Assembly: GCF_010994375.1 (NCBI RefSeq)
Contig: NZ_WHMA01000004.1
Span: 1-64,000, forward strand
Source: Halomonas sp. NO4
Lineage (GTDB): Bacteria; Pseudomonadota; Gammaproteobacteria; Pseudomonadales; Halomonadaceae
Length of the DNA stretch: 64,000 nucleotides
Direction: 5' to 3'
A model generated the notes under the pieces. It was not told the DNA's origin. It saw nothing but the letters and a program-made list of their open reading frames with translations, and ran no database searches. Shown here in pieces: positions 47,462 to 55,102 of this stretch (the stretch's first letter is position 1; each line of letters starts with the position of its first letter). A program made the position numbers and the translations under genes.

Positions 47462-48442
47462 TCACTCGCCCCGGGTCGGCGCCGGGGCAGAGCGCTGCTT
47501 CCGGCGCCAGGTGGCCGGCGGCGTACCGAACGCACGCTTGAAGGCCTTGCTGAAGGCGGCTTCCGACTCGTATCCCGCTTCCAGAGCAATGCGCGAGATG
47601 GGCGTCGGCGACTCACGCAGACGATGCGCGGCACTCTGCATGCGCAGCCGGGCCAGGTAGCGCATCGGCGGCACGCCCACCCGCTCCGTGAAACGCCCGG
47701 CAAAGGCCGAACGGGAGAGACCGACCTGGCGCGCCAGCGCCTGCGTCGTCCAGTGGTGTTCGGGATGGTCGTGCAGCTGGGCCAGCGCCCGGCTGACGAA
47801 GGGGTCATGCAGCCCGCCCACCCAGGCCCGCTGCTCGGGAGGAAGGCCGGCGAGATAGCGCTGCACGGCCTCGATGAAGAGCAGCTCGGCAAGCCGGGCG
47901 AGCAGCGCCGGCGAGTGCACCGCCCCGCTGCCCAGTTCGCTGGCGGCAAAGCGCAAGGAACTCTCGATCCAGGCCCCGGCCGCGCCCTCCGCGACGTCCA
48001 GCGTCATCACCCTGGGCAGCATGCCGATCAGGGCATCGCAGGGCCTGTCACCATGCAGGAAGCCGCACAGCAGCCGGGTGGTTTCGCCGCCGCCGCCGTA
48101 GACGATGCGCGCCGGCCCGCCCGCGATCATAGGCTGAAGGAGATGGTCGACGCTGACGGGTCGACCGCCGAGCTCACTACCGAGGCGATGCGGGTCGTTG
48201 CGCGGCAGCAGTACGATGTGCCCCGCCGATACTGCCACCGGTAGGCCTGGCTCCACCTGCAGCAGCAGACGGCCGGTGCTGACGTAGTGATAGGCCAGTA
48301 TGCCCTGGGGCACCGGGGTGAAGGGTCGGCAATCCTCCGGGGTGACCTGTGCGGCCACGCACCAGGGCGCAGAGAACTCCGCATCGAGAAAGATGCCGCC
48401 GGTAAAGCGGATCATGCGCAGCACATCGAGCGCCGCATCCAT
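47462..48442 (-). CDS. AraC-family transcriptional regulator with cupin domain
   Basis: The 326-residue protein has an N-terminal cupin_6-type ligand-binding domain (APWCVAAQVTPEDCRPFTPVPQGILAYHYVSTGRLLLQV) and a C-terminal AraC DNA-binding domain (about 220-310, with ALARQVGLSRSAFAGRFTERVGVPPMRYLARLRMQSAAHRL and ISRIALEAGYESEAAFSKAFKRAFGTPPATWR). It is divergent from the TTC38-like gene, 163 bp away, which may be its target. The inducer is unknown. Confidence 0.92.
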   Translation of the reverse strand: MDAALDVLRMIRFTGGIFLDAEFSAPWCVAAQVTPEDCRPFTPVPQGILAYHYVSTGRLLLQVEPGLPVAVSAGHIVLLPRNDPHRLGSELGGRPVSVDHLLQPMIAGGPARIVYGGGGETTRLLCGFLHGDRPCDALIGMLPRVMTLDVAEGAAGAWIESSLRFAASELGSGAVHSPALLARLAELLFIEAVQRYLAGLPPEQRAWVGGLHDPFVSRALAQLHDHPEHHWTTQALARQVGLSRSAFAGRFTERVGVPPMRYLARLRMQSAAHRLRESPTPISRIALEAGYESEAAFSKAFKRAFGTPPATWRRKQRSAPAPTRGE

Positions 48443-48605
48443 GGGTGAGTGCCTCTATCGCGGCGGATCGGACAACAACGCCGGCGCCTCGGCCATTCTG
48501 GTTCCCCGCACCTCAACCTAGTCTAGCAGCATGGCGAGCGGCCCGGCCGCCGCCGGGCGGTCGACACGCCGTCGCCGCCAACAACGAGAACGTGGAGCCC
48601 ATGCC

Positions 48606-49943
48606 ATGCTGACCGACCGCCAAGGCAACCCCCTGCCCGGCGCCACCGCCGAAACCCTGACGCTGTATAACCGCGCCATCGACGCCTTCAATATCTACCG
48701 CGGCGATCCCGTGACGCCGCTGGACCAGGCCATTCAGGCCGCCCCCGACTTCATCATGGCGCGCCTCGCCCGGGCCTACCTCTTCGCCCTGGCCACCGAG
48801 CCCGACGCCGCCGCTATCGCCAGGACCGACCTGGCAGCCATCAAGGGCTCGCGCCTGAACGACCGAGAGGCCTCCCATGCGGCCGCTCTCGAGCAGCTGC
48901 TGGCCGGCGAGTGGAGCGCCGCGGGGCTTGCCCTGGATCGCCACAACCTGCGCTACCCGCACGATCTGCTGGCCCTGCAGGCGGGGCACCTGATCGACTT
49001 CTACCGCGCCAACGCCCGTAACCTGCGCGACCGTCTCGCCCGCGTGCTGCCGCGGTGGTCGTCCGACATGCCGGGCCATTCGATCGCGCTGGGCATGTAC
49101 GCCTTCGGGTTGGAAGAGACCGGCGACTACGCCCGCGCCGAGGAGACCGGCCGCCAGGCGCTGGACGGGCAGCCGCTGGACTGCTGGGCACATCACGCCG
49201 TGGCCCACGTCATGGAGATGCAGGGCCGCGCCCAGGACGGCATCGGCTGGATGCGGGCGCGCGAACCCTACTGGTCCGGCGACGACAACCTCTTCAAGGT
49301 ACACAACTGGTGGCACCTCGCCCTCTGCTATCTCGACCTCGGCCAGACCGACGAGGCGCTGGCCCTCTACGACGGGCCGATCCGAGAGGCACGCAGCGCC
49401 GTGGCGCTCGATATGGTCGACGCCTCGGCCCTGCTCTGGCGGTTGACCCTCACCGGCCAGGACGTGGGAGAACGCTGGCAGGAGCTGGCGGACGCCTGGG
49501 ACGCGCACGCCGACGGCCAGCTCTACCCCTTCAACGACTGGCACGCGGTCATGGCCTACCTGGGTGCCGGGCGCGCCGACCGGGTCGCGGCGTTGCGGGC
49601 AGCGCTGGGCGACGCCGGCCACAGCCCTGAGACGGCGGCCTGGGCCCGGCGCATCGGACTGCCTCTGGTGGAAGGCTTCGTCGCCTTCTGGCACGGCGAC
49701 CACGCCGCTGCGGCCGAGCGCCTGCACCCGGCGCGTTTCATCGCCAACGCCTTCGGCGGCAGCCACGCACAGCGCGACATCATCGACTGGACGCTGACCG
49801 AGGCCGCCCTGCGCGGCGGCAATCGCGAACTGGCCGAGGGCCTGGCTAACGAACGCCTGGCGCTGAAGCCGCACAGTCCCCTCAATCGGGACTTCCTGCG
49901 CCGCGCCACCGCCCCGGCCGAAGAGCAACGACAGATTGCCTGA
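48606..49943 (+). CDS. TPR protein related to TTC38
   Basis: The 445-residue alpha-helical protein resembles the tetratricopeptide repeat protein 38 family: AETLTLYNRAIDAFNIYRGDPVTPLDQAIQAAPDF near the start, PGHSIALGMYAFGLEETGDYARAEETGRQAL, HHAVAHVMEMQGRAQDGI and NLFKVHNWWHLALCYLDLGQTDEALALYD in the middle. Function is not known in bacteria; TPR arrays bind protein partners. No signal peptide is present, so it is cytoplasmic. Start at 48606 has GGAG about nine bases upstream. A 17-bp GC hairpin follows its stop. Confidence 0.85.
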   Translation: MLTDRQGNPLPGATAETLTLYNRAIDAFNIYRGDPVTPLDQAIQAAPDFIMARLARAYLFALATEPDAAAIARTDLAAIKGSRLNDREASHAAALEQLLAGEWSAAGLALDRHNLRYPHDLLALQAGHLIDFYRANARNLRDRLARVLPRWSSDMPGHSIALGMYAFGLEETGDYARAEETGRQALDGQPLDCWAHHAVAHVMEMQGRAQDGIGWMRAREPYWSGDDNLFKVHNWWHLALCYLDLGQTDEALALYDGPIREARSAVALDMVDASALLWRLTLTGQDVGERWQELADAWDAHADGQLYPFNDWHAVMAYLGAGRADRVAALRAALGDAGHSPETAAWARRIGLPLVEGFVAFWHGDHAAAAERLHPARFIANAFGGSHAQRDIIDWTLTEAALRGGNRELAEGLANERLALKPHSPLNRDFLRRATAPAEEQRQIA

Positions 49944-49950
49944 GCCCCGG

Positions 49951-49993
49951 CGGCGGACGCGCCCGGCGCTCTATCGGCCGGGCGCGTCCGCCG
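49951..49993. terminator. 17-bp GC hairpin between convergent genes
   Basis: Perfect arms 49951-49967 and 49977-49993 with a 9-base loop lie between the TTC38-like gene and phzF, which converge. No T-run follows on either strand. The exceptional stem may still block read-through or antisense transcription. Confidence 0.6.
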
Positions 49994-50003
49994 GGCATCT
50001 CGC

Positions 50004-50837
50004 TCACAGCTCGACGGCGGAGCCCGACACCTGGATGCCGCCGGCGGCGGGAATCGTCACCTCGAGGCGGCTCGGCCGACCCATGGCCTCTCCCTGGCGA
50101 ATCGTCAGCTGGGCGGGCGCCTGGATCAGCCCGGCGTCACGCAGATAGCCGCCCAGCGCCGCGGCCGCCGCGCCGGTGGCCGGGTCCTCCACCACCCCGC
50201 CCACCGGGAAGGGATCGCGAGCGTGGAACTGCGTGGCGGATTCGCGCCACACGAGCTGCAGCGTGGTGAGGCCTTCGCGCTCCATGAGCGCCTTCAGGGC
50301 ATCGAAATCGTAGTTCAGTCGCTCGAGCCGTTGCCGGCTGGCGGCAGCCAGCACCAGGTGCCAGGCCCCGGCGTAGGCCAGCGCCGGCGGCAGGTCGGCG
50401 GCCAGCTCATCAGCGTGCCAGCCCAGCAGTGCCAGGGCCTCACTCACCAGCGCCGGCTCGGCCGGCCGGTGGGCGGGCGCGACCGACTCCAGCGCAGCGT
50501 GCCAGTCATTGCCCTCGCGGGTGACCGTGACCGGCACCTCGCCGACCGCGGTTTCCAGCACGTAGGTGCCCGCTCCCTCCAGGCGCCCCAGCAGCACACC
50601 GCTGGCGATGGTGGCATGGCCGCAGAAGCTCACCTCGGCCTGGGGGCTGTAGTAGCGCACGGTGCGCCGTTCACCCTGCATCGGCGCGAGAAAGGCGGTT
50701 TCGGAATAGCCCACCTCGGCGGCAATGCGCAGCATGGTGGCGGCATCGGGCAGGGCCTCGCCCAGCCAGACGCCGGCGGGGTTGCCGCCGGCGGGGTCCT
50801 GGGTAAAGGCCGAGAGTCGATAAAGGGTACCGGTCAT
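50004..50837 (-). CDS. PhzF-family isomerase/epimerase-like protein
   Basis: The 277-residue protein has the double diaminopimelate-epimerase fold of PhzF. The catalytic Glu is in VGYSETAFL (about E46), the substrate-binding motif is FCGHATIASGVLL, and the conserved Asp is in VEDPATGAAAAALGGYL. No phenazine genes are near, so the true substrate is unknown; most such stand-alone genes are simply PhzF-like. A repeated 45-bp element overlaps its upstream region. Confidence 0.9.
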   Translation of the reverse strand: MTGTLYRLSAFTQDPAGGNPAGVWLGEALPDAATMLRIAAEVGYSETAFLAPMQGERRTVRYYSPQAEVSFCGHATIASGVLLGRLEGAGTYVLETAVGEVPVTVTREGNDWHAALESVAPAHRPAEPALVSEALALLGWHADELAADLPPALAYAGAWHLVLAAASRQRLERLNYDFDALKALMEREGLTTLQLVWRESATQFHARDPFPVGGVVEDPATGAAAAALGGYLRDAGLIQAPAQLTIRQGEAMGRPSRLEVTIPAAGGIQVSGSAVEL

Positions 50838-50845
50838 GACAAAAG

Positions 50846-50890
50846 CCTCGCGTGGTGGATCCTACTCGTATAGGGCACCCGTTGCCGGCA
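50846..50890 (-). repeat. upstream repeated element, copy A (before phzF)
   Basis: About 45 bp, starting 9 bp before the phzF start codon, align closely with 52849-52892, which starts 5 bp before the YchJ gene. Shared blocks on the minus strand include CGGGTGCCCTATA and CCACCAC followed by GAGG. GGGTRCCC is palindromic. The element may supply a promoter and ribosome-binding site, or be a dispersed repeat. Confidence 0.6.
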
Positions 50891-51003
50891 GAGCAAGTCG
50901 GCTGACTGCCAAGTCTGTCAGGACATGGCTCCTTTCAAGCAGCTCGTCAAACGACGGTTTTTTCGGGATTAACGCGTTCTCGAAGCGCCCCGTTCGATAA
51001 CAA

Positions 51004-51021
51004 GGCCCGCCTAGGCGGGCC
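51004..51021. terminator. short GC hairpin
   Basis: Perfect 8-bp arms (51004-51011 and 51014-51021) surround a TA dinucleotide. Plus-strand sequence after it is CGTTTCGTT, minus-strand TTGTTATCG. It may terminate transcription from either side; no gene ends immediately beside it. Confidence 0.45.
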
Positions 51022-51102
51022 CGTTTCGTTGTATGTCTGCCGCCCCGAGCGGCCATCCCATTTCGGACGCCGGGCACAGGGCCGTCTCAGGCCTTCTTTG
51101 CG

Positions 51103-51136
51103 CATCGTCTCGGGATCTCGAGCCCCCGAGACGATG
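51103..51136. repeat. 12-bp inverted repeat downstream of the VOC gene
   Basis: CATCGTCTCGGG (51103-51114) and CCCGAGACGATG (51125-51136) are perfect arms with a 10-base spacer, 65 bp beyond the stop of the VOC gene. There is no T-run. It could stabilise the 3' end of the mRNA. Confidence 0.5.
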
Positions 51137-51201
51137 ACGGCGAGGTGCCGGATGATCCTCTACTGCAGGCGAGCATGCCACCTCACTGCCGGCATCCATA
51201 T

Positions 51202-51627
51202 TCAACCGAGCCAGGTGTTGCCCTGGTCATCGATGGGGAAATGGGGATTGTGCGCCACTTCCCACAGGTGCCCGTCAGGGTCGGCGAAATAGCCGGAATA
51301 GCCGCCCCATTCCGCCTTGCAAGCCGGCTTGACGACCTGGCCGCCGGCGCGTTCCGCCTCGCCGATCACCCGGTCCACATCGGCCTCGATCGCTACGTTG
51401 TGGGCCAGCGCGATGCCCGCGAAACCGCTGCCCGGGTCTGGCACGCCGGCATCCTTCGCCAGGTCAGCACGGCGATAGAGCGACAGGATCAGGCCGTTGA
51501 GCTGGAAGAACACTACCTCGCCCGTTACGGCCATGCCCACCTGCCAGCCCAGGCCCTCCTCATAGAAGCGGCGCGCCCGTGCCAGGTCGCCCACGCCCAG
51601 GGTGATCACGCTGAGACGCTGATCCAT
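51202..51627 (-). CDS. VOC (glyoxalase/bleomycin-resistance) family protein
   Basis: The 141-residue protein has the paired beta-alpha-beta-beta-beta modules of vicinal oxygen chelate proteins: LSVITLGVGDLARARRFYEEGLGWQ in the first and GGYSGYFADPDGHLWEVAHNP in the second. The EVAHNP end provides the Glu ligand commonly used for metal. Substrate is unknown. GGGAGG precedes the ATG at 51627. Confidence 0.9.
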   Translation of the reverse strand: MDQRLSVITLGVGDLARARRFYEEGLGWQVGMAVTGEVVFFQLNGLILSLYRRADLAKDAGVPDPGSGFAGIALAHNVAIEADVDRVIGEAERAGGQVVKPACKAEWGGYSGYFADPDGHLWEVAHNPHFPIDDQGNTWLG

Positions 51628-51696
51628 ACGGCCACCTCCCATCGTTTCGGGTACCGATTGCTACCCCCCTGGCAGAGGTAGCGTGCATGCCGGGGA

Positions 51697-52161
51697 TCAC
51701 ACCGGCGGGGCGCGCCAAAGGTCGGCGATATCCGGGGGAAGCTGGCCCTCGATATCCTGACACTCGCCCTCGCTGATCTGGTCGCGCACCGTGGCAAAGA
51801 CCCGGCGCGCCACCGATTCCGCTTGCTCGGGCGTGACATCGAGATCCGCCGCGACTCGGTCGATGAAGGCCTCCTTGCCGAACCGCTGCGGCGCCTCCGC
51901 CTTGCCATGGCGGCAGTGCGCCAGCAGCTCCCGCAGCTTCTGGGGAAGCTGGGCCTCCATGTCTTGCGACTCCTCAGGATGGATGCGGTTTTCCAGGGCA
52001 CACAACACCGCCGTGGCGGCACACTCGGCCTCGCCCGGTTCCATGTCGCCGGGCTGGCACAGCTCATTGATGAACGCCTTGTAGGAACTCTCTAAGTGCG
52101 CCTCATGACGTTGCTCACGCTCTCTCTGCAGTTCCTCCTCGGACTTGCCGTGATGGGCCAT
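51697..52161 (-). CDS. DUF2267 domain protein
   Basis: The 154-residue soluble, acidic, helical protein has two related halves: ECAATAVLCALENRIHPEESQDMEAQLPQKLRELL and QAESVARRVFATVRDQISEGECQDIEGQLPPDIADLW. The repeated (Q)D(I/M)E-x-QLP pattern is the hallmark of DUF2267. Function is unknown; the family is often found near stress genes. GAGGGG precedes the ATG at 10 bases. Confidence 0.9.
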   Translation of the reverse strand: MAHHGKSEEELQREREQRHEAHLESSYKAFINELCQPGDMEPGEAECAATAVLCALENRIHPEESQDMEAQLPQKLRELLAHCRHGKAEAPQRFGKEAFIDRVAADLDVTPEQAESVARRVFATVRDQISEGECQDIEGQLPPDIADLWRAPPV

Positions 52162-52378
52162 GGCGGAATACCCCTCGGTGAGCGGTGGTCGATCTGGCCG
52201 GATGGATCACAATCCTGCAACGCGACATCGGCCGCGTGAGATGCAGGGCGTCACTGCCAGTGTGGTCAAGATTCCACCGAAAGCCCAAAGTGGGTGAGTC
52301 GACGCCGAAGGCGGGATTGCACTGCCATTTCTCCCGTGCAACACCCTAGCAGCGGAGCAACCACCGACTCGGCCAGGC

Positions 52379-52843
52379 CTAGCCGCAGCAGGCCTTGAAC
52401 TTGCGCCCGCTGCCGCACGGGCAGGGTGCGTTGCGGCCGGGCTTGAGCCGATGGACAGTGGGGTTGCCATCGAGATAGAACCAGCGCCCCGCCTCGCGCA
52501 CGAAGCGCGACGACTCCTCCAGCACCGACCAGCGCCGCCCCTCGCGGAAGGTGGCACGGAAATGCACCCAGCCCCGTTCGCCCTCCTCGCCGCTCTCGAG
52601 CACCTCGAGCACCTCGAGACACTTCCAGACGGTCGCGGGGTCCGGGTCCAGTCTCGCTGGCCGGGTGCTCGGGTGCCAGGTCGCCAACAGGTAGTCGGCC
52701 AGATCGAGAGCGAAGGCGCTGTAGCGCGAACGCATCAGCGCCTCGGGAGTCGGCGCCGGATCGCCGGCGTGATATCGCCCGCAGCAGCCGGCGAGCGACC
52801 GGCCGCTGCCGCAGGGGCAGGCGATGAGGTCGGGCTGTGTCAT
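52379..52843 (-). CDS. YchJ-family protein with two SEC-C-type zinc motifs
   Basis: The 154-residue protein has a CPCGSGRSLAGCC motif at the N-terminus (about residues 9-21) and a matching CPCGSGRKFKACC motif at the C-terminus (SEC-C zinc binding), around an NTF2-like YchJ core (RSRYSAFALDLADYLLATWHP). The molecular function is not known. Copy B of the 45-bp repeated element lies just upstream. Confidence 0.92.
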   Translation of the reverse strand: MTQPDLIACPCGSGRSLAGCCGRYHAGDPAPTPEALMRSRYSAFALDLADYLLATWHPSTRPARLDPDPATVWKCLEVLEVLESGEEGERGWVHFRATFREGRRWSVLEESSRFVREAGRWFYLDGNPTVHRLKPGRNAPCPCGSGRKFKACCG

Positions 52844-52848
52844 TCGAA

Positions 52849-52892
52849 CCTCATGTGGTGGGCCTTACCCCTATAGGGTACCCGCTGCCGCA
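52849..52892 (-). repeat. upstream repeated element, copy B (before the YchJ gene)
   Basis: Counterpart of 50846-50890, in the same orientation and at almost the same distance from a start codon. GGGTACCC within it is a perfect 8-base palindrome. Differences between the copies are mainly single-base substitutions plus one indel. Confidence 0.6.
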
Positions 52893-52925
52893 AGAGCCAG
52901 CCGGTTCACCGGCGAGCAGCGGTGA

Positions 52926-53444
52926 TCAGGCCGTCGCCGCAAAGGCCGGATGGAAGGCCACCTGCCCCTCAGGCCGTTCGCTGCTCCAATTCAGCGCCAT
53001 GAAGTATTCCGGCGGCACGCCGGGCAGGATGAGCCCCGGCAGAGGGCGGAAGCCGAAGCGCTGGTAGTAGCCGGGCTCGCCAACCAGCACACAGCCCCGG
53101 GCGCCACGCTCCCGTAATCGCGCCAGGCACGCCTCCACCAGCGCCGAGCCGATGCCCCGGCCCTGCCACGCCGGCAACACCGACACCGGCCCCAGCCCGA
53201 ACCAGTCCGGTGCGCCGTTCGAAATCGACACCTTCGAGGCCGCCACATGGCCCACCACCTCGACGTCACATTCGGCGACCAGCGACACGGCCAGCGCCCC
53301 CGCCGCACGCAGCGCCCGCACGATATGCTGCTCGGTATGGCTGGTATGCGGCGCCTCGCGGAAGGCCGCCACGGTGACGGCCTCGATGGCCTCGGCATCG
53401 TCTGATGTTTCGGGGCGGAGGGTGGGATGGGGTAGTGTTGGCAT
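52926..53444 (-). CDS. GNAT-family N-acetyltransferase, YhbS-like
   Basis: The 172-residue protein has the GNAT fold with the acetyl-CoA pyrophosphate loop WQGRGIGSALVEA and GLGPVSVLPAW before it. The C-terminal GARGCVLVGEPGYYQRFGFRP is typical of the YhbS group. The substrate is unknown. AAGGAG precedes the ATG. It lies just outside the displaced guaA fragment, probably in core sequence. Confidence 0.9.
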   Translation of the reverse strand: MPTLPHPTLRPETSDDAEAIEAVTVAAFREAPHTSHTEQHIVRALRAAGALAVSLVAECDVEVVGHVAASKVSISNGAPDWFGLGPVSVLPAWQGRGIGSALVEACLARLRERGARGCVLVGEPGYYQRFGFRPLPGLILPGVPPEYFMALNWSSERPEGQVAFHPAFAATA

Positions 53445-53521
53445 GGCTTGGACTCCTTACGTCTTGCGTACGAGCCTTTTTACCCACAACCTGGAACGAT
53501 GTCGCCTACACAGCACAAGCC

Positions 53522-53735
53522 TTACTCCCACTCGATCGTCGCGAGGGGCTTGCTGCTAACGTCGTAGGTCACCCGCGAGACGCCTTCCAGCTCGTTGATG
53601 ATGCGGTTGGAGACGGTCTCCAGCAGCTCGTAGGGCAGGTGGGCCCAGCGAGCGGTCATGAAGTCGATGGTCTCCCAGCGCGCAGGCAATGATCCTCTTG
53701 TCGCGACGACCGTTGCCAATGACCACTACTCAGCC
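53522..53735 (-). pseudogene. guaA: displaced, frameshifted 3' fragment of guaA
   Basis: The last ~50 codons repeat the guaA C-terminus ([20 protein letters not shown] through to ATIEWE) with one amino-acid difference (P to L), and the end is intact with TAA in place of TGA. Upstream of that, homology continues to about 53735 (IIA...GNGRR versus VIA...GDGRR) but two bases are missing, so the frame is broken. Differences are mainly synonymous. There is a 56-bp exact match (53574-53629 with 56152-56207) and a 20-bp exact match at the 3' end (53524-53543 with 56102-56121). It lies just after the stop of the nuclease-like gene and most likely marks the distal end of an inserted island. Confidence 0.9.
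53524..53543. repeat. candidate attachment-site direct repeat, distal copy
   Basis: The 20 bases at the 3' end of the guaA fragment are identical to 56102-56121 at the end of the intact guaA. This is the segment that guaA-specific integrases usually duplicate. The exact crossover cannot be fixed because homology continues further into the gene. Confidence 0.55.
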
Positions 53736-55102
53736 GCATCCCACCCTGCCCTATCATCATTCCCCCCCTCCGTATCCTCCAGTTCGGCGTCGGCTTTTTC
53801 CTCAACCGGGTCTCGCCGGTGCAGCTTGGGCGGCGGTGCCACCCAGGCTCTCAGACGCTGGCCTACCTGCTCATAGAAGTGCGGCACCGCCTTCTCCAGT
53901 TCCTCAATGAATACCTTGTTGCCGGCGAAGCGGTGGGCGAGATCAGCCATATAGAAGACCTCGAAGGCACTGGGAACCACAGCAGTGACCGATGAATCCA
54001 GCACCGCGGCGTCTTCGAGGACCTTGGTCAGGGTCGCCTGGGTCTCCTCGGCACGGCCAGGACGAATCGCCTTGACGAACATGCCCTCGGGCTCTGCCTT
54101 GGGAAGCTGCCGCGCCAGCCAGTTGGCCCGTGCCGTGCTGCGCTTCTTGTCTTGAGGAGCCGTGAGACGCATCGAACAGACGATCGTACGCTTGGTGAGG
54201 TCGGCGGTGACTTCCAGATCTGCTGCGGCATCCGGTACTTCCAGGCAACAGCACAGCACCTTGTCCTTAGCCAGCACTTCGCAGTCGTCCTTGAGGCGCT
54301 TCACTGGATCGGTACGGTGGGCACGGGCCAGTTTTAGCTTGACGGGGCGCCCCAGCTTACGGCTCATAACCAGACAGAGGTCGCGCTGTTCCTGGTGCCA
54401 GCTGGAGACGGTGTTCTCCACCTCTTCGGTGCTCTTGCCCAGCACGGCACCGCTCTTCACCTTGCTCACCACCTCCTTCCACTCGCGGTTCATGCTGTCG
54501 AAACGGGAGATCCCGCTGGACTCGTGGCCGAGGTAACGCAGCACCTCCTCCAACAGGAACCGCTGATCGGGTGAGGTGATCTCGCCGGATTCCAGCAGCA
54601 GCGTCGCCTGAGTCACCACATACATCCAGGACCAGTGGAAAAGCTCGACACCCTTGAGCATGGTCTTCGGCACCTTCACCGGGTGGTGAGAGGGCATGGC
54701 CACGAATTGATTAGTGATGGTGAGTACCGCATCTACCTTGTTCTTCTTGGCCTGCTGGAGATAGTGCTTGAGTTGCTCTTCGCCGATCTCGGCATTGCCG
54801 ATCTTGGCTTCGACGAGCGCCAGCCAGCGTTTGCGCCCCGTTTCTAACACGATCAGTCCATCGGGACGGTCACTCTTGGCAGCACCGACATCGGCCTCCA
54901 ATTCCACCTCCGTCCAGGCCTCCAGAGAGGCGCGACTACCGACCCGCAGTCCCAGCGAACCCAGCATCAGCTGTCGAAACTCTTGTACACCACGCAAGGC
55001 GGCCAGCATGATCGAGGCCGCTCGCTGTTCCCGGTTGGTATCAGCCGTCACCGGAATAAGCCGTGCCACCTCGGCACGTTTCACGAAGTCGGGTCGTTCC
55101 AT
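53726..55102 (-). CDS. PD-(D/E)XK nuclease-like protein of unknown function, island cargo
   Basis: The 458-residue soluble protein has an N-terminal helical part, then a PD-(D/E)XK-type core at about 60-125: a Glu-rich helix (E64, E66), PD at 80-81, LVEAK with E98 and K100, and a Q110-LKHYL helix. This is the metal-binding signature of restriction-like nucleases. The C-terminal 330 residues match no family I know; they include a charged, Lys/Arg-rich middle and an acidic tail. AGGAG lies seven bases before the ATG at 55102. Its first codons overlap the end of the channel gene by 22 bp, so translation is coupled. Nuclease activity, and a role in defence, are hypotheses. Confidence 0.75.
   Translation of the reverse strand: MERPDFVKRAEVARLIPVTADTNREQRAASIMLAALRGVQEFRQLMLGSLGLRVGSRASLEAWTEVELEADVGAAKSDRPDGLIVLETGRKRWLALVEAKIGNAEIGEEQLKHYLQQAKKNKVDAVLTITNQFVAMPSHHPVKVPKTMLKGVELFHWSWMYVVTQATLLLESGEITSPDQRFLLEEVLRYLGHESSGISRFDSMNREWKEVVSKVKSGAVLGKSTEEVENTVSSWHQEQRDLCLVMSRKLGRPVKLKLARAHRTDPVKRLKDDCEVLAKDKVLCCCLEVPDAAADLEVTADLTKRTIVCSMRLTAPQDKKRSTARANWLARQLPKAEPEGMFVKAIRPGRAEETQATLTKVLEDAAVLDSSVTAVVPSAFEVFYMADLAHRFAGNKVFIEELEKAVPHFYEQVGQRLRAWVAPPPKLHRRDPVEEKADAELEDTEGGNDDRAGWDAAE

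Larger units (their letters stand above)
50838..51201. other. 364-bp gap with a repeated element and two inverted repeats
   Basis: The gap between phzF and the VOC gene (both minus strand) holds copy A of a repeated upstream element (50846-50890), a GC hairpin at 51004-51021 and an inverted repeat at 51103-51136. Short frames cross the gap but have no good start site and resemble no protein I know. Confidence 0.5.

Noticed and set aside
50004..50837. Phenazine biosynthesis
   Set aside because: Only a PhzF-like gene is present; none of the phzA-E or phzG genes is near, and stand-alone PhzF-like proteins are widespread.
50862..51077. 71-codon minus-strand ORF in the phzF-VOC gap
   Set aside because: No ribosome-binding site, crosses a hairpin, and no similarity recognised.
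53522..53719. 65-codon ORF as a functional small gene
   Set aside because: It is the frameshifted tail of guaA; the apparent N-terminal residues come from out-of-frame guaA sequence.
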